64,000 nucleotides of DNA from Ehretia macrophylla. Taxonomy: Eukaryota > Streptophyta > Magnoliopsida > Boraginales > Ehretiaceae. The stretch spans positions 23,547,501-23,611,500 of the forward strand of contig CM075770.1 of the NCBI GenBank assembly GCA_037974665.1, written 5' to 3'. Below the pieces are notes generated by a model. It did no database searches. It was given only the letters and a program-made list of their open reading frames with translations, and had not been told where the DNA came from. Of the stretch, positions 11,401 to 21,897 are shown piece after piece. The stretch's first letter is position 1; each line of letters starts with the position of its first letter. Both the position numbers and the translations under genes were made by a program.

Positions 11401-13938
11401 AGATTTCCAACCATATATAATTTGCTACCTAACTCTTCCCTAATTGGTTCAGATTTAATTCCAAAGTTGACCCAAAATTTGACTAACTTAACATTGCATT
11501 TTTTTATTTCTAATCCCAAGTTTGCCTTTTATTAAACATTTCAAAATTTCCACCTTGTCCTAGTTGGTCAATGTAGATGAAAAGTCAACTAGTTTGGTCA
11601 AATAAGGTGAAAGGTCAATAAAATGAAATTTAAATGAACTTTAAATGCAATTGAATACATGCCAGGTTCGGGGCATCACAAATGCAATTAAGGCAGTTAA
11701 GCAATTTAACTGATAAATAAGCAATCAAGACAAACAATCAATACAATAAGCAATAATTGAAAGCATTGACACAACCATTCAAAGCTATACCACACTCTGA
11801 AGGCTATGGTTCACGCTTACTTGCAATATACCATTTCACGAGCGAAACATCAATCTCGAGCTTGATGTTGACAACGATGACAATAAGCGCGCAACCACCT
11901 TATAACACCAGTTTGGAATACCCCGAGAGTAACCATCAATTATACGATCCAAATCTCCCTGGGAGGCAACCCAAGCGAGAAGAGGGAATAGCCACGGAGT
12001 TAGAGCAACCAACACTGGCAACCCGAGGCTACCTAGAGAGGCCCATCACTCACGCGTTGGACACTATGCAATGCAAGACTCGATACAAGGTGACGAACGA
12101 GCGATAGCACAACAATACAGAATAGAGGAGATAAATGAGATATCAGGCATTATTCAACAATTGTCAACATTTCAATCAACATTCAACTCCAACAAGCGTA
12201 ATATGCATTAACAAGCATCAACAAGCATTAACAAGCATTTACAATCAAATAAGTAACAAGAACTACACCAACAAACAATAACAAGCAACAATAAGTATCC
12301 TATAGACAATATAAGCATTCTATAGGCATTATAAACATTATATAAGCATTATAAACATTCTATAAGCATTATACTATGAAAACACACAAAATCACAAAAA
12401 TGACCCCAACTTACCAAACGCTACTACTTTCAAACGAGCCACGAGTTTTGGAAATCGACTTCACCAATCATCCTAGGTTACCATACAGCACGACTAAAGA
12501 CCACAAAACCCCACTTTGCCCTAGAATTCCCGCAAAGCCCCGATTTCCCCCTTTGCTCGTTTGAACTACAACTACCTCAACCGATTACCCAACCAATGTC
12601 ACAACTGCACCAAAAGTACTTCGATGACCTCCCGAGACAATGCCATCACGCAAAACGATAAAATGCCAAACTTGACCTAAACGACCCCAACTTTCACTAA
12701 GCCATTTTTCTCCATTTTTCCATTACACATTCCAATTAAACCATACATTTAGGCATTCTAGCATATCTAGCACCTTCCTACATCAACAGACAACATAACA
12801 ACGCAACTTTATCATTTCAAGGGTTTACTATTCATAAAATACTATTCAACTAACAATTTATATTTCAATTTCAATATTCAACCGCAGAAAATGTTAAAAA
12901 GCTATAAATACATGTTCTACAATTGCTAGGGAACATTCTTTTAGCATCAAAATGATTAAAACAACAAACTACAGATAAAATTCAAAAATTAAAGTTAATA
13001 CATAAAATATTCAAATGCGCAAATAACGATGAAACCCTCACCTTAGACGCTCCTAGACGCTAGAAAAACCTCGTAGAGTGCCTCAGAGACCACCCCGTGC
13101 AAGCTCACGCGAAGAATCAAAGATTTGAAGTTGAAATTTTCTTTTTTCCTCTCCTACCATTTTCGGCCCTATGCAATCTGTTTTCAGCTTCTTTTTTTTT
13201 TGTTTTGTGTTATTTAAGCTATTATAAAAGATGACAAAGGTCAAAGGTCAAGCCCCTTGGTCAAACCACTTAAAAATTGGTCAAACTAGCCTATTTCATG
13301 CATTTTAAAGCTAAAACAAGTAACATAAATCCAATTCTAGTTAAATACCACTTAAAACACTAAATACTAGTTTCCACTATTTGCTGAGGACTCGAATTCA
13401 TTTCCTAACTATCTCTCTCGATATGCTATGCACTTGCGTCAATAGAAGAATAACAATTAAATCTCAAAGAATTTAAGAAAATATATCATTTTTGAAAAGC
13501 ATCATAGTTTAAAATTTACTCCGGCTCGGAGCTACTTTTCATTTAATTGAAATCCGAGCATTTAAGTGCAAGAAAAATAAAACCGATTGACATCAATATG
13601 AAAAGTAGTTGATATTCCGTTAAAATAATTAGCTCAAGTATTATTCTAGTTACTTCTAAAAGAAATATGAAAATAAAGCTTCAAATAAATGTTTAACTAA
13701 AAATAAACACAAATCCAATGTTAACATTTAAGATGTCACTTAATTAATCACAGGAGAATAAATTCAATTACTATAATTATTAGAAATAGATAATAATCTT
13801 TTAATTATTCAATATACAACTACTAAATGCTTCCAAGAGAAATATTAAAATAGTGCAAATTGGTTTATATAACTAATTAAACGTTTAATCAAATACAGTC
13901 AAGTGCTATTAAATGCATGCCGGGTTCGGGTTATCACA
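8445..13938 (-). mobile_element. sLTR-1: solo LTR of the LARD superfamily, interrupted by sLTR-2
   Basis: The minus strand starts TGTGATAACCCG at 13,938 and ends GGGGTATTACA at 8,445. It is flanked by a perfect 5-bp TSD, TCATC (8,440-8,444 and 13,939-13,943). No internal domain, primer site or polypurine tract remains. Without the nested sLTR-2 and its duplicated site it is about 2.9 kb, the length of a LARD LTR, so it is a solo LTR left by LTR-LTR recombination. It sits inside TEK-1 pol. Confidence 0.9.
9087..11680 (-). mobile_element. sLTR-2: 2.6-kb solo LTR nested in sLTR-1
   Basis: The minus strand starts TGTGATGCCCCGAACC at 11,680 and ends GGGGTGTCACA at 9,087. A perfect TSD, AATGC, flanks it (9,082-9,086 and 11,681-11,685). 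Its U3 side (about 11,280-11,680) differs from LARD-1 and LARD-3 but matches sLTR-6, so these two form a separate subfamily. It is younger than sLTR-1. Confidence 0.92.
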
Positions 13939-13943
13939 TCATC

Positions 13944-16260
13944 CCTCCAACCTCTTCCTAATACAATGGGGATCTGCATTTATGACCGTACAACACCTCA
14001 TAGGGAGCCATACCTATAGTAGATTGATAACTATTATTGTAGGCGAACTCCGCTAAAGGCAAAAACTTCTCCCAATTCTTCCCAAAGTCTAACACACATG
14101 CCCAAAGCATGTCTTCCAAAATCCTAATAGTTCTTTCAGACTGGCCATCAGTTTGTGGATGGTATGCAGTACTGAAGCTCAATTTAGTTCCCATAGCCTC
14201 TTGCAACTTCTGCCAAAAATGAGATCTAAATCTAGGATCTCTATCTGACACTATACTCGGTGGCACACCATGAAGTCTCACAATATTAGCAACATAAAGC
14301 TCAGCTAGTTTATCAAGGCTATCCTGTTTGTTCACAGGAATAAAATGTGAAACTTTAGTCAATCGGTCCACAACAACCCAAAGAGAATCACATCCTCTCG
14401 GAGATCTAGGAAGATCGGTCACAAGGTCCATTGTTATATGCACCCACTTCCATTGCGGAATTGACAACGGTTGTAGAAGCCCGGCTGGCCTCTGATTCTC
14501 AACTTTAACCCTCTAACAAGTTAAACACCTGGATACATACCCAGCAATCTCCCTCTTCATATTGTTCCACCAGAAGTGTTGTTTCAAATCTTTATACATT
14601 TTAGTACTGCCCGGGTGAATCTTATATCTTGAATTATGTGCCTCGGACAGAATCTCATTCTTCAAAGTCGGATCACCAGGAACACACCCCCTGTCCCTGA
14701 ATCTAAAGATACCATCTGCATGTAATTTAAACTCCGACTCTCCCCCTTTTGCTTTTTCTTGGATTTTCAAGATATGAGGATCAGTCTTCTGAGCCTCTCT
14801 GATTTGCGCGAGCAATCCCGACTGAATTTGTAAGCTAGCAAATCGAATCCCTACCTAAGTAGCTTTCGGCTTCCATGAACACATTTCCTCCAAAGTTTCC
14901 CAATCCTTGATAATTAAACTTGCAATAGTAGCCTTTCGGCTCAAAGCATCAGCAACAACATTTGCCTTACCTGGCACGTAGTTGATAGAACAATTGTAGC
15001 CACTTAATAGCTCTAGCCATCTCCGCTGCCTCATATTCAAATCTTTTTGTGAAAATAAATATTTGAGACTCTTGTGGTCAGTAAAAATTTCAAATCTGCT
15101 ACCCCACAAGTAATGACGCCACTTCTTCAAAGCAAACACAACTGTAGCTAACTCCAGATCATGTGTAGGGTAATTAACTTCATAAGGTTTCAACTTCCTA
15201 GAAGCATAAACAATCACCTTACCACTCTGCATTAAAACACAGTCCAAACCTTCTTTAGATGCATCACTGTAGACAACAAAGTTTTCTGTACCCTCAGGTA
15301 AAGCTAGTATAGGAGCTGTAGTTAGTCTCTTCTTCAGTTCTTGGAAACTGGATTCACACTTAGCATCCCAATTGTAAGTAACTTTCTTTCGAGTCAACTG
15401 GCTTAAAGGTCCAGAAATTTTGGAAAAGTCTTTAACAAACCTCCGATAGTAACCTGCCAACCCTAGAAAACTCTGAATCTCTGACACCGTTTCAGGCCTC
15501 TTCCAAGATGAAAAAACTTCAATCTTAGCTGGGTCTACTGAAATTCCCTGATCTGAAATGATATGGCCTAGAAATGATATTTGATTCAACCAGAATTCAC
15601 ACTTGTTGAATTTAGCAAAAAGCTTGTTTTCTTGCAAAGTCTGTAGCACAATCTTCAAATGTTGTTCATGTTCAGCCTCATTCTTAGAGTACACTAAAAT
15701 GTCGTCAATAAAGATTACGACAAATTGATCAAGATAAGGTCAAAAAACCCTCTGCATTAAGTCCATGAATGCGGCTGGTGCATTCGTCAAACCAAGCGGT
15801 AACACAACAAATTCATAGTGGCCATATCTAGTCCTGAATGCCGTCTTAGGTATATCGTCACTTCGAATCCTGAGTTGATAGTAACCCTGCCTCAAGTCAA
15901 ATTTAGAGTAAACACTTGCACCCTGCAACTGGTCAAACAATTCTTCAATCAATGGCAAGGGGTATTTGTTCTTAATCGTGACTTGATTAAGTCCCCTGTA
16001 ATCAATACATAATCGTAGCGTGCCATCTTTCTTTCTCACAAACAACACAGGCGCACCCCACGGCGAAGAACTAGGTTGTATAAACCCTTTCTCAAGCAAG
16101 TTCTGAAGCTGAATTTTTAATTCCTAAAGTTCAGCCGATGCTATTCTATAAGGACTTCTAGAAATTGGCGTAGTGCCTGGCACAAGATCAATCACAAACT
16201 CAATCTCCCTATCCGGTGGTAAACCCGGTAATTCCTCGGGAAATACACCAGGGAAGTATA
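13944..16260 (-). pseudogene. TEK-1 pol: reverse transcriptase, RNase H and integrase core
   Basis: This is the main part of a Ty3/gypsy polyprotein, which copies element RNA and integrates the cDNA in the nucleus. From the right, the RT domain shows [20 protein letters not shown], then [11 protein letters not shown] and the catalytic FIDDILVYS. RNase H follows ([22 protein letters not shown]). Next come the integrase H2C2 region (HNSRYKIHPGSTKMY to SRCLTC) and the integrase core with DLVTDLP, SDRDPRF and [14 protein letters not shown], so the D, D and E positions are all present. Stops interrupt the frame before LQNLLEKGF (about 16,120), after LMQRVF (about 15,738), after WKPKAT (about 14,855) and after the H2C2 motif (about 14,512). 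Protease is missing because a deletion joins gag to the segment just before RT. The element is dead but clearly classifiable. Confidence 0.95.
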
Positions 16261-16269
16261 ATACTGCCT

Positions 16270-17066
16270 CAGTTGACTCTGGCTGCTCTGGCCCAAGTAT
16301 TGTCTCTTACTCGGCTAGCTACTCTCAGCTATCATCTCAGCCTTCCGTTTCTCAAACTTTGAGGCTGCTTGGAATGCCTCGGGAAAAGTAGTGTAGGTCT
16401 GCCCAGTCAAATGCAACTGTATATCCATTCTCAGCCCACGAACAAACCTATGAATCATCCTCCTAGCTGGCCGCACCAGCTCAGGCATATACCTTGACAG
16501 GCTAACAAACCTAGCCTCAAACTGTGCAACAGTCATGTTTCCCTGCTTCAGGGCCACAAACTCGTCTTCCCGCCTTTCCCTAGCCATCTCGGGAATATAC
16601 TTATCCTGAAACTCACTCACAAAATCATCCCATAAATGTGGAACATCCACACAATCCCACCTCAACCTGACAGTATTCCACCACTGCTCTGCATCGCCCT
16701 CAAACAGAAATGCCACATAATCTATTCTTGCCTCATCAGTGTACCTCAAAGCAGCGAAAATTTTCTCAACAAGGTTAATCCATCTCTCGGCTGCCTCATC
16801 ATCCGGATCTCCAAAGAACTTACCCGGCTCGTGCCTCAGGAATTTCTCTAATTGGTTATTCTCAGCCCTATACCCCTGTCTACCAGGATTAGCTTTATTT
16901 CCCTGGGGATTATTATTCCTGTCCTGCCTCTGCTCATACAGTACATGTGTAATCCGGTCAACTGTAGTGATCATAGTAGCCATAAACTGTTCAGGCAACG
17001 GTTGCTGACCCTATTCTGCTGCCTCTTCATCTGCCCTTGACCTTGAGTACCACGACGTGGCGGCAT
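16270..17066 (-). pseudogene. TEK-1 gag, truncated
   Basis: This is the capsid-type Gag protein of a Ty3/gypsy element. The start at 17,066 begins MPPRRGTQGQG. A one-base frameshift and a stop follow, and the frame resumes at PLPEQFMATMI (about 17,000). It then shows the retrotransposon gag core: FFGDPDDEAAERWINLVEKI, FLFEGDAEQWW, FVSEFQDKYIPE and GNMTVAQFEARF. The reading breaks at a stop near 16,315 after KRKAEMIAESS. The zinc knuckle and the protease that should follow are absent, because the sequence passes directly into the pre-RT region near 16,270. Confidence 0.92.
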
Positions 17067-17352
17067 AGTAACAACTCATAATAGCTGGCGGCATATAAAA
17101 GCAGTTTATAGACAGAAATATAGCACATAAGATTAGATAACACTCAAGTCAATAACAATCAAATATCCTATCACACAATTCACATAACACAAGATTGACA
17201 TGCCAATCATTTCACTTGAACACATAAGCACTCAAGTTCACATAGTCATACTATAACACTTTTCACTTAACAATCACACAATAACACTTTATCATTTTAG
17301 ACCTTTACCCCACAGACTGAGAAACATATCCCGGCTCATGCAAGACTATCGT

Positions 17353-17364
17353 GCTCTGATACCA
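17353..17364 (-). other. Primer binding site of TEK-1
   Basis: The minus strand reads TGGTATCAGAGC (initiator tRNA-Met type), eight bases after the 5' LTR end. Confidence 0.9.
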
Positions 17365-17372
17365 CCTAAAGA

Positions 17373-19662
17373 TGTCACGCCTCGACCCGACCCCGAAAAG
17401 GCCAAGCCCGAACCCGACACACAGACAGAGTCTCCCCTGTACCGTGGACGATCCAAAACCCTACATTCAACATAATACTTGCGAAAGCCATAATAAACAT
17501 TTGAATCAAGACAACTCTCTTTTAGAAAATATACATCTTCTCATTAACAACTTTGCAAACCAAAAATGTCATGCATACTACACAAGTATTCGTGCCACTA
17601 AACAGTTAAACCATTAGTATGCAATTCTTTACTAGTCATAAGAGCATATCTTTACAACTTCACATTCTTTCAACTTTACAACATAAGACCCTAAAGGCCT
17701 CAAAATAGAAACTACATACAAGGCTACAAGCCTCAAAATAAAACGACGACCAAGCATTAAACACATCAAGCATGGCTCGCACAAAAGTCTGGCAACCAAC
17801 CACCAGCTAAGCAAGGAAGTGCTATCAAGGAAACACCTCCACTTGCTCTCCTCCTCAATTACCTCAATAGGATCAGCTTCAACTACTCCTGTAAAAATAT
17901 GGTATAGAAAGGAATGAGCAAAAACTATTGCTCAGCGAGGGCAAATGGTCTCAAGGACGGAGATGAGAGGAGAATGCAATGCAAATAGTCAAGCAATTCA
18001 TTCAATTAACATACAGAAATACAAGCAAAGCCAACAATAAAACAAGACAAGCATTAAAGCTATAAACATTCAATTAAAGGATACAATTCACTTTCCACGA
18101 GCAACTTTCAATCACGAATTCGATGACGACGCGCCGGCCCAAACCACCTTATAACTTCAGTTTGGAATACCCCGGAAGTATCCATCAATTCTACGACCCA
18201 AATCTCCTTGGGTGGCAACCCAAGCGAGAAAGGGAATAGGACACGGAGCTAGAGCAACAAACACTGGCAAACCGAGGCTACCCAGAGAGGTCCATCACTC
18301 CGCCCCTGACTCTATGAATGCAATACAATATACAATGCAACAATCGAGCAATCAAGCAATAGAGCCATACGTGGGAGAATAACAAAGTAGCTCTTGCACG
18401 CAATAGTAACAATTGATAAACATTTCAATCAGCATCAACTCTAACAAGCATAATAAGCATTAACAAGCATTCTACAAGCAAAATTCTATGAAAACCAACA
18501 AAAACAGAAAACGACCCCAACTTACCAAACGCTGCTACTTTCAAACGAGCCACGAGTTTTAGAAACCGACTTCACCAATCCTCCTAGGTCACCATAAGGC
18601 ACGTCTAAAGACCCTGAAACCCTACTTTACCCTAGAATTCACGCAAAGCTCCGATTTTTCCCTTTGCTCGTTTGAACTACCGCTACTCTAACCAAACACC
18701 CAACCAACGCCATAACTACACCAAAAGTGCTTCCATGGCCTCCCGAGACAATGCCATCATGCAAAACAAGAAAATGCTAAACTTGACCTAAACGACCCCG
18801 ACTTTCACCAATGTATTTTTCTCATTTTTTCCATTACACAATCCAAACAAATCATGCATTTAGGCATTCTAGAATATCTAGCATCTTTTCACATCAACAG
18901 AACGCATAACAGAACAACTTCTACGTTTCGAGGGTTTACTATTCATATTTTACTATTCAATTAACAATTTAAATTACAATCTCAATATTCAACCGCAGAA
19001 AATGTTAAAAATCTATAAATACATGTTCTACAATTGTCAAGGAACATTCTTTAAGCATTAAAATAATTAAAATAACAAACTACGGATAAAATCCAAAAAT
19101 CATAAAGTTGAAATACATGTTATTCAAATGCGCAAATAACATGCTTCCCTCACCTTGGACACTCCTAGTCGCTAAGAAAACCTCACTGGATGCCTCGGTA
19201 ACAACCCCGCACAAGCTCACGCGAAGATTAGATGTTTGAAGATTGAAAATCTTTTTTTTTCTTTCCTCTTGGTTTCGGCCAGCTTATGTTCTGTTTTGTG
19301 CTTTTTTATTTTTTGCTATGTTATAACTATTAAAAGATGACAAGCTTGGTCAAAGGTCAAGCCCCTTGGTCAACCTAACTTAATTTGGTCAATTTAGCCT
19401 ATTTTCATGCATTTTAAAGCTAAAATACCCAACACCAAATTAATTCTAGTTAACAACAAGTAAAATATAAAATTTAAGACACCAAAATACTAGTTTTCAC
19501 TATTTATTGAGGACTAGAAAACACCCTCTAACTATCGCTCTCGAAATGCAATGCACCTTGCGACAATAAAGAAGCAATAATTTGATTTCCAAGGAATTTA
19601 AGAAAACATAATTTTCAGAATAATAAACAAGAAAATTCCACATTCCAGGCTCGGGTATTACA
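17373..19662 (-). repeat. TEK-1 5' LTR, 2.29 kb
   Basis: The minus strand runs from TGTAATACCCGAGCC at 19,662 to GGGTCGAGGCGTGACA at 17,373. The right flank is ATACG (19,663-19,667). The same bases sit at 24,097-24,101 in LARD-2's unoccupied 3' LTR, so TEK-1 inserted into the LARD-2 5' LTR. The LTR shares blocks with the LARD LTRs, for example around CACTATTTRYTGAGGACTAG and CCCAAATCTCC. Confidence 0.92.
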
Positions 19663-20296
19663 ATACGTGTTGAGTATACTCACTCCTCACCACCACATTT
19701 CAGAAAATGCCTTGTTAGCTGAAAAGTTTGTGGTTGCGTGAAAGATCATGCTTGAAGAGTTGTCTTACGTGCTATGTGGCTTGAGTTGTCAAAGATGCAA
19801 AGATGTACGTTCATGTGTTGTATGTATTTATTGTCAAAAAGAATGTAATTTAAATTTAACTAGGTAATTGAGGTAGAATGATAAGCTAGCTTATGTATTC
19901 AGATAGTATAGTTTAACTTCAATGCATGTTTGTAATGTCCAAAGGAAAATAGTTAGAATGGTATGATAGTCTAATTTATGCAATACGTTAGTATGGTTTA
20001 ATTGTCAAGCTTGAATGTACTTGCCAAAGACGAGAAGAGATAGGTTAGCATATAAACTGAAAATGTATATTTGCTTGTAATTGTTTGTTGAGAAACAAGG
20101 CTCGGATGGCCTTGAGGTGTTTGTATGGTTGGACACGGTGCTGGTCCACTTATATGCTGTCGCAGGTTTGCAATTTTGCCTAGAAACAGGGGAGACTCCG
20201 TCCGTTTTACCTAAAAATTTTGCCCGGGTTTGGAATTGGGTTGTGATTGGATTGATTGATAGAACTCCCAGTCTCGAGAGGGATCGGGGTGTTACA
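19663..20296 (+). repeat. LARD-2 5' LTR, 3' portion
   Basis: This matches the end of the LARD-2 3' LTR (about 24,097-24,730). It is cut on the left by the TEK-1 insertion and ends GGGGTGTTACA before the primer site. The left part of the LTR would lie left of the nested insertions and is not in the window. Confidence 0.9.
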
Positions 20297-20298
20297 GG

Positions 20299-20310
20299 TG
20301 GTATCAGAGC
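20299..20310 (+). other. Primer binding site of LARD-2
   Basis: The plus strand reads TGGTATCAGAGC, two bases after the 5' LTR end. Confidence 0.9.
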
Positions 20311-21884
20311 TTGTTTAGCTCATAAGCCGGGACAGGGTCCTCGGTCTGGTGGGTAGTGATCCTTGAATGTGTGCTTGTTAAGCGTGTCTTGAAAGTGTAT
20401 GCTTGTATGTGAGATTGTGTGTCTTGACCTGAATGTGTGCTCCTATGTGATATAGTTATGTGTTATGTGTTAATTGTGTGCTAAGTGAAGTGAAGTGTCT
20501 AGTTGTGCATTGAATTGACCTATTGAATTGGCATCGTGAATCGAATCGACCTCGTGAATTGTTATTTGCTTGAAGTATTGCTTGCAATGTGTGTATTTAA
20601 ATGTCTTGAATTGGTTATGCCGTGATTTGAATTGATTATGTTGTGCTTGACTTGATTCTCGTGCTTGAGTGACTTTGTTGAATAAACTCTTTTGTAAACT
20701 TGCTTGCATAATAGTTTAAGGCATGTGTATAAATGTGATATCTTGGCATTCATACATGTCCCATGGAAATGATAAGTCCTCTTTCTCCCCTGAAGAAAGT
20801 GGTTCATAGCTGGCCTTCCAAGGTATATGGATTGGCAGGAAATGAATGGCATTTAATTAGCCTTTATTTGGGAGTTGGTGTTTGTGTTTGGAGCTCAGTT
20901 ATTGGCATACTTCTAAGACTCTTCTTTGTGGTTGGCAATCATAAAAAGATAACTTTCATTGGGGTTTCTGTATGATGGCTCTTGGTAGCATTCTTGTGGA
21001 ATTCTTATTGGGTTTCCTTATTGGCAAGGTTGTATGAAGTACTTACTTGGCAAACAGTGCAGAGGCCTTGGAGTTCGGCTTTATATATTGTGCACCAACT
21101 CGGTATTTTTCCTTAGGGTTTTCGTCTAGCTGGGAAATTGTATGTGTTATCTAACTTGATTGTCTTATTAGGCAATTCTTGGTACTTTTTTACTGGGGCA
21201 TTATTCGCGTATTTTCTTTGGCATCCCTCAGTTGGTTTGGTAATTGGAATTCCTTTCGGACTTATTGTGTAACATTACTTATGGTATTCTTTGGAATTCT
21301 TATTGGGCATTCTACTAGTATTTTTCTTATTGGCATTTATTGGAAGATCCTACACTTGGGATTCTGCTTGGACTTATTATCTTGTATTGTTTACGGCTTC
21401 TCCTTCGGCCTTTCTACTCAGGGGAATCTATACTTGCTGTTTGACTAAGATGTTGCGGTAGGGACTCAGTGATTGGAGGATTTCATTTAGAGATTGGCCT
21501 TTGGTATTCTTCTCTATATTCTTTTACAGAACTTTTTGCTAGGTCTACTTACGGTAATCAGCACTGCATGAGGTGCATCTACTCTGGCTATCTTTTAATT
21601 TTCTTATTTGGCACTTGTTAGACTTCTATTGGAGATTCGTAAATAGGGCATTCCTTCGGTATTCTTCTTGCCATCAATATGTGGTATTTCTATCATCTAC
21701 AGTATCTTTGCTTCAGTCTTTAGTTGGTATTTTCTCGGCATTCTTGGTTGGGATTTCAATTCGAGTTTTCCTACGAGCATCTTTATTCACTACTTGCTCA
21801 GCAGCCGAAAAAGATTAGTCAGAGTTGGATTTCAGTGGATGTAGAGTTCTATTGAAAGAAGAATTGTGAGGATGCAATTGTTCT

Positions 21885-21897
21885 AAGGGGGGAAGGA
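21885..21897 (+). other. Polypurine tract of LARD-2
   Basis: AAGGGGGGAAGGA lies directly before the TGTGATAACCC start of the 3' LTR. Confidence 0.85.

Larger units (their letters stand above)
20297..21897 (+). mobile_element. LARD-2 internal domain, non-coding
   Basis: This lies between a primer binding site (20,299-20,310, TGGTATCAGAGC) and a polypurine tract (21,885-21,897, AAGGGGGGAAGGA). It is homologous to the LARD-1 and LARD-3 interiors and has no retroelement protein motifs. Degenerate repeats of TTATTGG and GGCATTC fill about 20,930-21,780. Confidence 0.85.
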
